Below are positions 36,239 to 47,131 of a stretch of DNA of 64,000 nucleotides, in pieces. This DNA is from Streptomyces antimycoticus (lineage in GTDB: Bacteria; Actinomycetota; Actinomycetes; Streptomycetales; Streptomycetaceae), in assembly GCF_005405925.1 (NCBI RefSeq), contig NZ_BJHV01000001.1, positions 7,068,001-7,132,000 of the forward strand. Direction: 5' to 3'. Within the stretch, counting starts at the first letter, position 1. Each line of letters opens with the position of its first letter. A program made the position numbers and the translations under genes. The notes beneath the pieces were generated by a model. The model was not told the DNA's origin. It did not search any database and worked only from the letters and a program-made list of their open reading frames with translations.

Positions 36239-37390
36239 ATGACTGACTTCCCCGGTGCGCCCACAGGTCCCCGCGACGGCCGTCGGCTGCGCGTTCTCGC
36301 CGCCATGTCCGGCGGTGTGGACTCCGCGGTCGCCGCCGCGCGGGCGGCCGAGGCGGGCCACGATGTGACCGGCGTCCATCTCGCGCTCTCCGCCAACCCG
36401 CAGTCGTTCCGCACCGGCGCCCGCGGCTGTTGCACCATCGAGGACTCGCGGGACGCCCGGCGCGCCGCCGATGTGATCGGCATCCCCTTCTATGTGTGGG
36501 ACCTCGCCGAGCGCTTCCGTGAGGACGTGGTCGAGGACTTCATCGCCGAGTACGAGGCGGGCCGTACCCCCAATCCGTGCCTGCGCTGCAACGAGAAGAT
36601 CAAGTTCGCCGCGCTGCTGGACAAGGCGCTCGCCCTCGGCTTCGACGCCGTCTGCACCGGGCACTACGCCACGATCGTGGAGCATGCGGACGGCTCGCGT
36701 GAGCTGCACCGCGCCAGCGACATGGCCAAGGACCAGTCCTATGTGCTCGGCGTGCTCGACGAGCGCCAGCTCGCCCACGCGATGTTCCCCCTCGGCGACA
36801 CCCTGACCACCAAGGACGAGATCCGCGCGGAGGCGGAGCGGCGGGGCCTGGCCGTCGCCAAGAAGCCCGACAGCCATGACATCTGCTTCATCGCCGACGG
36901 TGACACCCAGGGCTTCCTGGCCGGTCATCTCGGTACGGCCGAGGGCGACATCGTCGACGAGGACGGGCAGAAGCTGGGCACCCACGAGGGCGCGTACGGC
37001 TTCACCATCGGCCAGCGCCGGGGGCTGCGCATCGGCCACCCGGCGCCCGACGGCAAGCCGCGCTATGTCCTGGACATCTCCCCGGTGGACAACACGGTCA
37101 CGGTCGGCCCGGTCGAGGCCCTGGACGTGGCCGCCCTGACCGCCATCAAGCCGCGCTGGTGCGGAGCCCCGCCGGTGGGCCCCGGCAGCTACACCGCCCA
37201 GCTGCGCGCCCATGGCGGCGAGACCGAGGTGACAGCCGAGCCGATCGGGGTATCCGGGCTGCGGGTGACATTCGCCGAGCCGGTACGGGGCGTGGCCCCG
37301 GGGCAGGCGATCGTGCTCTACGACGACACCCGGGTGGTGGGCTCCGCCACCATCGCCACGACCGAGCGCGCCCAGGTGGTCGCCTCCTAG
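36239..37390 (+). CDS. mnmA: tRNA 2-thiouridylase MnmA
   Basis: A 383-residue ATP-dependent enzyme that thiolates U34 of tRNAs for Lys, Glu and Gln. The PP-loop is [13 protein letters not shown], the catalytic Cys pair lies in [14 protein letters not shown] and [16 protein letters not shown], and [11 protein letters not shown] is the tRNA-binding region. Length is standard. Start ATG 36239; a five-codon frame (ATG 36225, MLVGL) with its own GGGAG ends on the overlapping TGA. Works with the upstream cysteine desulfurase as sulfur source. Confidence 0.95.
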   Translation: MTDFPGAPTGPRDGRRLRVLAAMSGGVDSAVAAARAAEAGHDVTGVHLALSANPQSFRTGARGCCTIEDSRDARRAADVIGIPFYVWDLAERFREDVVEDFIAEYEAGRTPNPCLRCNEKIKFAALLDKALALGFDAVCTGHYATIVEHADGSRELHRASDMAKDQSYVLGVLDERQLAHAMFPLGDTLTTKDEIRAEAERRGLAVAKKPDSHDICFIADGDTQGFLAGHLGTAEGDIVDEDGQKLGTHEGAYGFTIGQRRGLRIGHPAPDGKPRYVLDISPVDNTVTVGPVEALDVAALTAIKPRWCGAPPVGPGSYTAQLRAHGGETEVTAEPIGVSGLRVTFAEPVRGVAPGQAIVLYDDTRVVGSATIATTERAQVVAS

Positions 37391-37410
37391 ACGGGCCGCC
37401 GGGCCCCGGA

Positions 37411-37441
37411 GGATATCCCCTTTCAGCAAGGGAGAATATCC
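37411..37441. promoter_or_regulatory. Imperfect inverted repeat before the betaine methyltransferase gene
   Basis: GGATATCCCCTT and AAGGGAGAATATCC form an imperfect hairpin about 20 bases after mnmA. It may terminate mnmA or be an operator for the osmoprotectant gene. The stretch 37442-37610 is relatively AT-rich and probably holds that gene's promoter. Confidence 0.4.
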
Positions 37442-37622
37442 GCTTTTGGCAAGAAAGAAGCCGAAAGTCAGGATGGGGTGGATTATCTCCGTTTGGCGCA
37501 ATCAGTTTCTCTGAAATTAACGTGCGTCCGGCCATTCCGGTGGCATGCGTCACGTGAATCTGGGAATGCGCCACGCGGACACGGGTGCCGTGGTCCGCTG
37601 TCTCAGCACCGGAGGTTCCGTT

Positions 37623-39299
37623 ATTTCTGCGCAACCTGTACAGAAATTTGGCAACAATCCAGTTGATGTCAGGGACACTGATCACTACACAGAGGAGTAC
37701 GTACCCAGCTTCGTCGAAAAGTGGGACTCGCTGATCGACTGGGACCGAAGGTCGGAGAGCGAGGGTACGTTCTTCATCGACCTGCTGCGCGAGCGCGGCG
37801 TCAAGAAGGTCCTCGACGTGGCCACGGGGACCGGCTTCCATTCGGTCCGGCTGCTCGAGGCCGGATTCGAGACCGTGAGCGCCGACGGCAGCGGCGAGAT
37901 GCTCGCCCAGGCGTTCGCCAACGGGCTCAAGCACGGTGACCACATTCTCCGCGTCGTCCAGGCCGACTGGCGCTGGCTCAACCGCGACGCCCACGGCGAG
38001 TACGACGCCATCGTCTGCCTCGGGAACTCCTTCACACATCTGTTCTCCGAGCGCGACCGGCGCAAGGCGCTCGCGGAGTTCTACGCCATGCTCAAGCACG
38101 ACGGAATCCTGGTCCTGGACCAGCGCAACTACGACGCGATCCTCGATCGCGGCTACAGCAGCAAGCACGTGTACTACTACTGCGGAGAAGACGTCGCCGT
38201 CGAACCGGAGTACGTGGACGAGGGGCTGGTGCGCATGCGCTACAGCTTCCCCGACGAATCCGTCTACCACCTCAACATGTTTCCGCTGCGCAAGGACTAC
38301 ACGCGCAGGCTGATGCAGGAGGTCGGCTTCCAGCGGATCGAGACGTACGGCGACTTCCAGCACACCTACCGGACGGAGCGGCCCGACTTCTTCATCCACG
38401 TCGCGGAGAAGGAATACATCGCGACGGACGAGCCGGCCGGACCGGCCGCTCCGGCCACCGGCGAGGCGGAGTACGCGGGAGCCGTCGGCACCGCCCGCGA
38501 CTACTACAACTCCTCGGACGCCGATGCCTTCTACTGGCATGTCTGGGGCGGCGAGGACATCCACATCGGCATCTACGACCGGCCCGACGAGCCGATCGCC
38601 GAGGCCAGCAGGCGCACCGTGGCCCGGATGGCCGGAAAGCTCGACCTCACCGAGTCATCCGTCGTCCTCGACCTGGGGGCGGGCTTCGGCGGCTCCGCGC
38701 GCTATCTGGCGGAGACGTACGGCTGCCGTGTCGTCGCGCTCAACCTCAGCGAGGTGGAGAACGAGCGCCATCGCGCGCTCAACGCCGAGCGGGGGCTGAC
38801 CGAGGCCATCGAGGTGCTGGACGGCTCCTTCGAGCGGATCCCGCTGCCGGACAACAGCGTCGACGTCGTCTGGTCCCAGGACGCGTTCCTGCACAGCGGC
38901 AACCGCGCCCGCCCCCTGGAGGAGGCCGCCCGCGTCCTGCGCCCCGGCGGTCACCTCATCTTCACCGACCCCATGGCCGCCGACGGCTGCCCCGCCGAAA
39001 CCCTCCGACCCATCCTGGACCGCATCCATCTGGAGACCATGGGGTCGCCCGAGTTCTACCGCCATGAACTGGCGCGGCTCGGCTTCACCGAGGTCGCCGG
39101 CGGCTTCCAGGAGCACCGCGAGCAACTGATCACCCACTACGCCCGGGTGCTGGAAGAAACCCGCCGCCAGGAGGCCGACGGCCTGACGGAACACGTCAGC
39201 GCCGACTACCTCACCCATATGAAGAAGGGCCTCAGCAACTGGGTCGACGGCGGCACAAACCGCCATGTGACCTGGGGCATCTTCCACTTCACCCGCTGA
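37623..39299 (+). CDS. Fused glycine/sarcosine N-methyltransferase and sarcosine/dimethylglycine N-methyltransferase
   Basis: Two SAM methyltransferases in one chain. The N-terminal half matches glycine/sarcosine methyltransferases: VRDTDHYTEEYVPSFVEKWD, VLDVATGTGFHSVRLLEAGF and LGNSFTHLFSERDRRKALAE. The C-terminal half matches sarcosine/dimethylglycine enzymes: YYNSSDADAFYWHVWGGEDI, VVLDLGAGFGGSARYLAETY and VWSQDAFLHSGNRARPLEEA. Together they make glycine betaine from glycine in three methylations, an osmoprotectant route. The best start is ATT 37623, seven bases after GGAGG, giving MSAQPVQKFG; the in-frame ATGs at 37545 and 37566 lack a good ribosome site. Confidence 0.88.
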   Translation: MSAQPVQKFGNNPVDVRDTDHYTEEYVPSFVEKWDSLIDWDRRSESEGTFFIDLLRERGVKKVLDVATGTGFHSVRLLEAGFETVSADGSGEMLAQAFANGLKHGDHILRVVQADWRWLNRDAHGEYDAIVCLGNSFTHLFSERDRRKALAEFYAMLKHDGILVLDQRNYDAILDRGYSSKHVYYYCGEDVAVEPEYVDEGLVRMRYSFPDESVYHLNMFPLRKDYTRRLMQEVGFQRIETYGDFQHTYRTERPDFFIHVAEKEYIATDEPAGPAAPATGEAEYAGAVGTARDYYNSSDADAFYWHVWGGEDIHIGIYDRPDEPIAEASRRTVARMAGKLDLTESSVVLDLGAGFGGSARYLAETYGCRVVALNLSEVENERHRALNAERGLTEAIEVLDGSFERIPLPDNSVDVVWSQDAFLHSGNRARPLEEAARVLRPGGHLIFTDPMAADGCPAETLRPILDRIHLETMGSPEFYRHELARLGFTEVAGGFQEHREQLITHYARVLEETRRQEADGLTEHVSADYLTHMKKGLSNWVDGGTNRHVTWGIFHFTR

Positions 39300-39307
39300 T
39301 CCCCACC

Positions 39308-39346
39308 GGTGGCCGGTGTGGCGGGCCCGTCCCGCCACCGGCCACC
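39308..39346. terminator. Bidirectional terminator hairpin
   Basis: GGTGGCCGG and CCGGCCACC, then GGCGGG and CCCGCC, form an almost perfect 17-bp stem around CCCGT. It sits between the convergent methyltransferase and MerR genes. Confidence 0.75.
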
Positions 39347-39355
39347 CCCGGGCGC

Positions 39356-40357
39356 TCACCCGGTGTTCGCGGTCAGGGAGAGGCCCGAGACCTGCTGGTG
39401 CAGGGCGGCGAGCGGTGCCGCGAGGTGTCCTTGGCCGGAGGCCGCGGACGGCGACGGAGTCCCGCCGGTGACGGCGAGGGCCTGTCGCCAGTAGCGCAGC
39501 GAGAACGAACCGGCGCGCGTGCCGCGCCGGAACAGGGCGCGCAGATGCGCGCGGAACGCCGGTGTGTCGTCATGGCCGTCGACGCGGGCGTAGGTGCGCA
39601 CGAAGTGGCCGAGCGCTTCGGCGCGCCGCTCCGGACAGCCGGAGACCAGGGCCTCGCCCGCCAGTGCGCAGGCGTCCAGCAGGCCGGCGTAGAACGACGC
39701 GACGTCGCCGACCTGGTGCGGCTGCGGTTGCCGGCGCCGGTCGTCCGCGGTGGCCAGGGCGTGGAGTTCGGCGTGGGCGAGCACGGTCGCGGCGGTCGGG
39801 TCGGCCGGTGGCGCGGGCACCGCGCCGTCGATGACCGCCTGGGCCAGGCGGCGCGGCAGACCGGCCGGGAGCGCCCAGCGCCAGTACCGCACCAGCCGAT
39901 CGTGGGCGTCGTCCGGGCTGCCCACCCCGGCGAGCAGGGTGAGGCGGCGCGGCCGTTCCGGCGCGGGGCAGTCGTCCAGCGCGCGGAGTACCTCCCGGCG
40001 CCATGTCGCCTCCCGCAACTGTTCCTGGACCGCGTCCAGTTCACGCACGACGAGTTCGGGCAGCGAGCGTTCCCCCGCCATGACCGGGGCGATCGCGGCG
40101 ATGGGGGTGCCGAGCGCACGGAGGCGCTGGATCAGCCGGAGCCTGGGCAGCGCATCCGCGGCGTATCTGCGGTGGCCGCCCGGGGTGCGTGCGCTCTCGG
40201 GCAGCAGCCCGATGTCCGAGTAGTAGCGGATGGTCTTCACCGGCAGTCCGGTGCGCCCGGCCAACTCGCCGATGCCCATCGTGCTTTCGCCCTGCGTGCC
40301 GCCCGTGTTCCCGCCTTGTGTGGCGCCCGTGTTTCCGCCCTGCGTGCCGCCCGTCAC
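39356..40357 (-). CDS. MerR-family regulator with N-terminal octapeptide repeats
   Basis: A 333-residue protein if started at GTG 40357 (preceded by GGGGGAGG). The MerR DNA-binding domain begins MGIGELAGRTGLPVKTIRYY and continues SDIGLLPESARTPGGHRRYA. A long helical effector domain follows with no obvious ligand family. The first 26 residues are TGGTQGGN-type repeats encoded by three 24-bp tandem units; starting at ATG 40279 would remove them. It diverges from the glycosyltransferase gene and probably controls it through the 19-bp-spacer promoter between them. Confidence 0.85.
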   Translation of the reverse strand: MTGGTQGGNTGATQGGNTGGTQGESTMGIGELAGRTGLPVKTIRYYSDIGLLPESARTPGGHRRYAADALPRLRLIQRLRALGTPIAAIAPVMAGERSLPELVVRELDAVQEQLREATWRREVLRALDDCPAPERPRRLTLLAGVGSPDDAHDRLVRYWRWALPAGLPRRLAQAVIDGAVPAPPADPTAATVLAHAELHALATADDRRRQPQPHQVGDVASFYAGLLDACALAGEALVSGCPERRAEALGHFVRTYARVDGHDDTPAFRAHLRALFRRGTRAGSFSLRYWRQALAVTGGTPSPSAASGQGHLAAPLAALHQQVSGLSLTANTG

Positions 40358-40363
40358 CGCCGC

Positions 40364-40394
40364 TTGAACCTCCCCCGCGCAGGAGCCCTTAGCG
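40364..40394 (+). promoter_or_regulatory. MerR-type promoter of the glycosyltransferase gene
   Basis: TTGAAC (40364-40369) and TTAGCG (40389-40394) are separated by 19 bases, the over-long spacing that MerR activators correct. The spacer has CCTCC and GGAG as a partial dyad. Inferred operator of the adjacent regulator. Confidence 0.5.
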
Positions 40395-40455
40395 TCCGTG
40401 GCGAACGCCGCCGTCCGAGTATGCGCCGGGCGGCACTCGCCGAGGAGGATCTTCC

Positions 40456-41670
40456 ATGCGGATTCTGATCGTGACCGCCGGTTCGCGAGGCGACGTCGCC
40501 CCGTACACGGGCCTGGGGCGGCGCCTGCTGGCGGCCGGTCACGAGGTGGCCGTGGCCGCCCATCCGCCCTTCGCCGGGCTCGTCGGCGGATGCGGCCTGG
40601 ACCACCGGCCGCTGCCGGGCGATCCGCGGGAACTGATCCGCACCAGGGCCAAGGCCGCGTCGTGGGAGGAGACGCGCGCGGCGATGGCGGCGTTCCTGGA
40701 CCGGCTCGCCGACGGGGTGGTGGCGGCGGCGGACGGGGCCGACCTGGTGCTCACCGCGTTCGGCCCGGCGGCGCTCAGCCGGACGGCCGGTGAGGCGTAC
40801 GGCATCCCCGTCATCGGCACCTATCTCGCACCGGCCTGTGCCACGCGGGAGTTCCCGCTGGCCGGCGCGCCGGGCGGCGACGACCTGGGCCCGGACGGCA
40901 ACCTGGCGGCGGGCCTGAGGCTGCTGGCCGATGCCGGGGCGCTCCAGGCGGGGGCCGTGGCGGGGCTGCGTACCCGGCTCGGGCTGCCGACCGCCGCCTC
41001 GCAGCAGACGGGAGCGGATATCCGGCCGGTCTTCCACGGCTTCAGCCCGCTGGTCGTACCGCGCCCGGCGGACTGGCCGCCCCAGGTCGAGGTGGCCGGC
41101 TACTGGTGGCCCGCCCGGCCGCGCGACTGGCGGCCCCCGGCCGAACTGGTCGACTTCCTGCGGGCCGGTCCGCCGCCGGTGTTCATCGGGTTCGGCAGCA
41201 TGGCGCCGGGCGAGGGGGAGCGGCTGGGCGAACTGGTGACGGCGGCGGTGGCCCGGGCGGGGGTGCGCGCCGTGGTGCAGACGGGGTGGGCCGGGCTGGT
41301 CGCGGCCGGCGATGACGTCCTTACGGTCGGCGACCTCCCGCACGACTGGCTGTTCCCGCGCACGGCCGCCGTCGTCCACCACGCCGGAGCGGGCACCACC
41401 GCGGCCGGACTGCGCGCCGGGGTGCCCGCGGTGCCGGTGCCCGCCATGGCCGACCAGCCGTTCTGGGCGGCCCGGTTGCACCGGCTCGGAGTCGCCCCCC
41501 GGCCGCTGCCGCTCGACGCGCTGACCGCCGAATCCCTCGGCGCGGCGATCACGACCTGCCTGACCGAGCCCGCCCTCCGGCGCCGGGCGGCCGAGCTCGC
41601 GCACGCCATCGGCGCGGAGGACGGCGCGGGGGCGGTGCTCGCCCATATCGGGGCGGTGGGCAGGGGGTAA
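40456..41670 (+). CDS. GT1-family glycosyltransferase (UDP-glycosyltransferase-like)
   Basis: A 404-residue GT-B enzyme. N-terminal MRILIVTAGSRGDVAPYTGL is the acceptor-side signature of sterol/macrolide glycosyltransferases. The nucleotide-sugar site is HHAGAGTTAAGLRAGVPAV followed by MADQPFWAARL. VFIGFGSMAPGEGERLGELV is the hinge motif. GGAGG precedes ATG 40456. Probably glycosylates a small hydrophobic molecule such as a macrolide, perhaps for self-protection; the acceptor is unknown. Under likely control of the divergent MerR gene. Confidence 0.87.
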   Translation: MRILIVTAGSRGDVAPYTGLGRRLLAAGHEVAVAAHPPFAGLVGGCGLDHRPLPGDPRELIRTRAKAASWEETRAAMAAFLDRLADGVVAAADGADLVLTAFGPAALSRTAGEAYGIPVIGTYLAPACATREFPLAGAPGGDDLGPDGNLAAGLRLLADAGALQAGAVAGLRTRLGLPTAASQQTGADIRPVFHGFSPLVVPRPADWPPQVEVAGYWWPARPRDWRPPAELVDFLRAGPPPVFIGFGSMAPGEGERLGELVTAAVARAGVRAVVQTGWAGLVAAGDDVLTVGDLPHDWLFPRTAAVVHHAGAGTTAAGLRAGVPAVPVPAMADQPFWAARLHRLGVAPRPLPLDALTAESLGAAITTCLTEPALRRRAAELAHAIGAEDGAGAVLAHIGAVGRG

Positions 41671-41699
41671 GGCCGGGCGCGGCGAGAGGGTGTCTAGGG

Positions 41700-41925
41700 G
41701 GTCCGGCGGGTCTTGACGCCTGCGGCGGGCTGCTCCCCTCGCCGCCCCTCCCCGAAACCGGGGCTCAGCCCCAGGCCCCGAAACGGGCCTTGCCCCTTCC
41801 CGCAGCATCGGTATGCGGCTGCGCCGCGTGGCAGGGGCTTGGTCCCCGGGCCCCGGGGTCCAGGGGCGGAGCCCCTGGTTACGGGAAGGGGCGGGGAGGG
41901 GAACAGCCCGCCGCACGGCGCGCTC
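41700..41925. repeat. Large intergenic inverted repeat region
   Basis: TGCGGCGGGCTGCTCCCCTC (from 41719) is the near-complement of the segment ending at about 41915 (GGGGAACAGCCCGCCGCA). Inside are CAGGGGC…GCCCCTG, a GGTCCCCGGGCCCCGGGG word and TATGCGGCTGCGCCGCGTGG, a relative of the repeat at 43480 and 53310. No gene is seen; it separates the glycosyltransferase and LOG genes. Confidence 0.75.
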
Positions 41926-41981
41926 TGTGCGCTCCGTGCGGAGCGGTCAGGGTGTCCGACCCGGCTCGTAGAGTGGCGCGC

Positions 41982-42509
41982 ATGAACATCTGCGTCTTCT
42001 GCTCCGCCGCCGACCTCGACGACCGCTATACCGCCCCCGCCCGCGAATTCGCCGAGCTGATCGGCAAGGGTGGGCACACGCTGGTCTGGGGTGGGTCCGA
42101 TGTCGGGCTGATGAAGGTGATGGCGGACGGGGTGCAGGAGCACGGGGGGCGGTTGGTCGGGATCTCGGTCGAGTTCCTCGCCGCCAAGGCCCGGGAGAAC
42201 GCCGACGAGATGGTGATCGCCAAGGACCTCGCCGAGCGCAAGGCGGAGTTGCTGGCCCGAGCCGACGCGGTCGTGGTCATGGTCGGTGGCACCGGGACGC
42301 TGGACGAGGCGACCGAGATCCTGGAGCTGAAGAAGCACGGGCTGCACATCAAGCCGGTGGTGCTGCTCAACGCGGCGGGGTTCTACGACGGGCTGAAGCA
42401 GCAGTTCCAGCGGATGGAGGAGGAGCGGTTCCTGCCGATTCCGCTCAGTGAGCTCGTCTTCTTCGCGGAGAGCGGGGCCGAGGTCATGACGTATCTGGAA
42501 TCCGTCTGA
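41982..42509 (+). CDS. LOG family protein (TIGR00730)
   Basis: A 175-residue protein: MNICVFCSAADLDDRYTAPA, then LVWGGSDVGLMKVMADGV and the nucleotide-site motif VVMVGGTGTLDEATEIL, close to the PGGxGTxxE of LOG/YvdD enzymes. The family includes cytokinin-activating nucleoside 5'-monophosphate phosphoribohydrolases; the bacterial substrate is probably AMP-like. The first motif residue is Val rather than Pro. The ATG at 41982 gives the standard family start. Confidence 0.87.
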   Translation: MNICVFCSAADLDDRYTAPAREFAELIGKGGHTLVWGGSDVGLMKVMADGVQEHGGRLVGISVEFLAAKARENADEMVIAKDLAERKAELLARADAVVVMVGGTGTLDEATEILELKKHGLHIKPVVLLNAAGFYDGLKQQFQRMEEERFLPIPLSELVFFAESGAEVMTYLESV

Positions 42510-42643
42510 GCCGTGGTGCTCTTACCGGTCCCGTTACAGGATGGGGGCGCTCGGCGGGAAGTCCGCCCGGGTTTCGGGCATGGGATCGCGCCAAGCCGGG
42601 ACCGTCGTCGGGGCGCGTCCGGCGGTGAGGCAAGCTGGGGTGC

Positions 42644-43333
42644 ATGGGAACGCATCTGATCACTGGGGCAGGCTCGGGCATCGGCGCGGCGGTCACCGAG
42701 CGGCTGGCCGAGCGTGGCGAGGAGCTGTGGCTGCTGGCGCGGGACGCCGGGCGGGCGAAGGAGCTGACGGAGCGGTTCCCGGGGGTGCGGACGGTCGTCG
42801 GCGACCTGGCGGACCCGGACCGGCTCTCCTGGGCGCTGGGCCACCAGACGCTGCCCGACCGGCTCGACTCGCTGCTGCACATCGCCGGGGTGGTCGACCT
42901 GGGCGAGGTCGGTGAGCTGACCCCGAAGGCGTGGACCCGCCAGCTCAACGCCAACCTCGTGGCCCCCGCCGAGCTGACCCGCCTGCTGCTGCCGCAACTG
43001 CGGCTGGCCCAGGGCCATGTCATCTTCGTCAACTCCGGCGCCGGGCTGCGCGCCAACGCCCAGTGGGCCGCGTACGCCGCCAGCAAGCATGGGCTCAAGG
43101 CGCTGGCCGACGCGCTGCGCTGGGAGGAGAGCGGCAACGGCCTGCGGGTGACCACGGTCTACCCGGGGCGCACGGCCACTCCGATGCAGGTGAAGGTGCA
43201 CCAGCAGGAGGGCAAGGAGTACCACGCGGAGCTCTGGATGGAGCCCGGAACGGTGGCGACGACCATCCTGACCGCGCTCGATCTGCCGCGCGACGCCGAG
43301 ATCACCGACCTCCAGGTGCGCCCACGCGGCTGA
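42644..43333 (+). CDS. Short-chain dehydrogenase/reductase
   Basis: A 229-residue SDR. The cofactor motif is ITGAGSGIG, the NNAG-like element is LHIAGVVD, and the catalytic set is Ser in VNSGAG with YAASKHG. DLADPDRLSW after the second strand is usual for NADP-binding members. The substrate is unknown. A strong hairpin follows the stop. Confidence 0.9.
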   Translation: MGTHLITGAGSGIGAAVTERLAERGEELWLLARDAGRAKELTERFPGVRTVVGDLADPDRLSWALGHQTLPDRLDSLLHIAGVVDLGEVGELTPKAWTRQLNANLVAPAELTRLLLPQLRLAQGHVIFVNSGAGLRANAQWAAYAASKHGLKALADALRWEESGNGLRVTTVYPGRTATPMQVKVHQQEGKEYHAELWMEPGTVATTILTALDLPRDAEITDLQVRPRG

Positions 43334-43345
43334 GCCGCCCTGAAG

Positions 43346-43375
43346 GGGGCAGGGGCGGTCACCTGCCCCTGCCCC
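43346..43375 (+). terminator. Hairpin after the SDR gene
   Basis: GGGGCAGGGGC and GCCCCTGCCCC pair over 11 bp around eight bases; the right arm continues as repeated CCCCTG. Confidence 0.6.
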
Positions 43376-43439
43376 TGCCCCTGCCTGCCGCCGGCCCGGC
43401 CGCATACGGTCCAAGCGGATCGGGGGAAGTCGGCTGCGG

Positions 43440-43545
43440 TGCGGAGGCGCCCCGAAGGGGCGCGGGGCCGTGTCGATATGCGGCTCCGCCGCGTGGGCGC
43501 GCCCAGCCACGACGGCGCCGCAGACGAACGACGGCAGCTCAGGGC
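43440..43545. repeat. Dispersed Streptomyces-type intergenic repeat with palindromic core
   Basis: GTCGATATGCGGCTCCGCCG, then CGTGGGCGCGCCCAGCCACG, is a frequent intergenic sequence in Streptomyces as I recall. Its ATATGCGGCTCCGCCGCGTG core recurs in the palindrome at 53290-53331. No gene is present in 43376-43594. Confidence 0.7.
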
Positions 43546-43594
43546 ACTCCAGCGGAATCTCAGGGCACCCCACCGGAGCGCTTAGGCTTCCCGG

Positions 43595-44611
43595 GTGAGC
43601 GACAAGAGCACCAACACGCACCACTGGGGCCCGGGGGCCGCGAGCGGCGTCGGGTCGATGCCGGGCGGCGACGCGCGGGAGGCAGTGAAGACCGTCACCG
43701 GGTCGCTGGAGGCCCTGCCGTATCTTCCGGAGCTGCCCGCGCGGGGGCCCGGCGCGGACATGATCGGGCGCACCGCAGGGATGCTGGTCGAGCTGTACGC
43801 GCATGTGGAGCCGAGCGGCTGGCGGATCAGCGACCGGCCGGGCCGGGACACCCGGCGGGCCCGCGCCTGGATGGGCGAGGACCTCGACGCGCTGGAGGAG
43901 TTCACCCAGGGGTACCAGGGGGCGCTCAAGGTGTCGGCCGTGGGCCCCTGGACCCTGGCCGCCTCCCTCGAACTGCGCGGCGGTGAGGTCGCGCTGAGCG
44001 ACCCGGGCGCCTGCCGCGATCTGACCGCCTCGCTCGCCGAAGGGTGCCGAGCCCATCTCGCGGAGGTGCGCCGCCGGGTGCCGGGCGCCGAGGTGGTGCT
44101 GCAGCTCGACGAACCGTCGCTGACCTCGGTGCTGCGCGGGAGTGTCCGCAGCGCCAGCGGCTACCGCACCCACGCCGCCGTGGACCGGGGCGTGGTCGAG
44201 GGCGCGCTGCGGACTCTGGTGGAGGCGGCCGGCGGACCGGTGGTGGTGCACTCGTGCGCGCCTGCCGTGCCGTTCGGGCTGCTGCGGCGCGCGGGCGTGG
44301 AGGGGATCTCCTTTCCTCTGTCGCTGCTCACGGAGAGTGAGGAGGAGGCGATCGGGGAGGCCGTGGAAGGCGGTACGGCGCTGCTCATCGGCGCGGTACC
44401 CGGCACCGATGCCCCATTGTCGGACCCTGCCGGTAGCGTCAGTGGTGTCAGGACGTTGTGGCGCAGGCTGGGGCTGTCACCGGAGACTCTCGCGGAATCC
44501 GTGGTGATCACCCCGTCGTGCGGGCTCGCGGGCGCGTCGCCCGGGTACGCCCGTGCCGCGCTGGCCCACTGCGTCCAGGCGGCGAGATCGCTCGCGGACA
44601 ACCCTGAGTAA
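43595..44611 (+). CDS. Methionine synthase MetE C-terminal-like, B12-independent
   Basis: A 338-residue protein equivalent to the zinc-binding C-terminal half of MetE: GVGSMPGGDAREAVKTVTGS, VSAVGPWTLAASLELRGG and LQLDEPSLTSVL. Zinc ligands are HSC in VVVHSCAP and the Cys of ITPSCGLAG. Without the N-terminal half it probably uses a different methyl donor or substrate than full MetE. Start GTG 43595. It precedes ligA by 15 bases, a conserved Streptomyces order, so co-transcription is likely. Confidence 0.85.
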   Translation: MSDKSTNTHHWGPGAASGVGSMPGGDAREAVKTVTGSLEALPYLPELPARGPGADMIGRTAGMLVELYAHVEPSGWRISDRPGRDTRRARAWMGEDLDALEEFTQGYQGALKVSAVGPWTLAASLELRGGEVALSDPGACRDLTASLAEGCRAHLAEVRRRVPGAEVVLQLDEPSLTSVLRGSVRSASGYRTHAAVDRGVVEGALRTLVEAAGGPVVVHSCAPAVPFGLLRRAGVEGISFPLSLLTESEEEAIGEAVEGGTALLIGAVPGTDAPLSDPAGSVSGVRTLWRRLGLSPETLAESVVITPSCGLAGASPGYARAALAHCVQAARSLADNPE

Positions 44612-46840
<2,229 letters not shown>

Positions 46841-46852
46841 CACGGATCGCCC

Positions 46853-46882
46853 GTGGAGCGGCGGTTGGAGTAGCCGCTCCAC
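46853..46882 (+). terminator. Terminator hairpin of ligA
   Basis: GTGGAGCGGC and GCCGCTCCAC form a perfect 10-bp stem around a 10-nt loop, 12 bases after the ligA stop. The rest of 46883-47131 holds the leader of the next gene and no separate gene. Confidence 0.75.
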
Positions 46883-47131
46883 CCATCCGGCGCAGTGGTC
46901 CGGCCATCTTGTCCGCCCGGCGGGTGCAAAGCTGGCCGGATTACGACTGGGAGCACTTCCCGGGTACAGCCGGCGGGCATCACCCTTACAGCGCATAGCA
47001 GAAGGTCATGGATCGTCGGGCGGCATTCGGGGAACCGTCGCCGATCGCCGCCCGTCTTCCCCTTCTGCCGCCTACTGTTGAGGTGTGCGCCCGCCGTGGC
47101 GCTGGCACCGCCGGCTGTGAGAGGGACGGGT

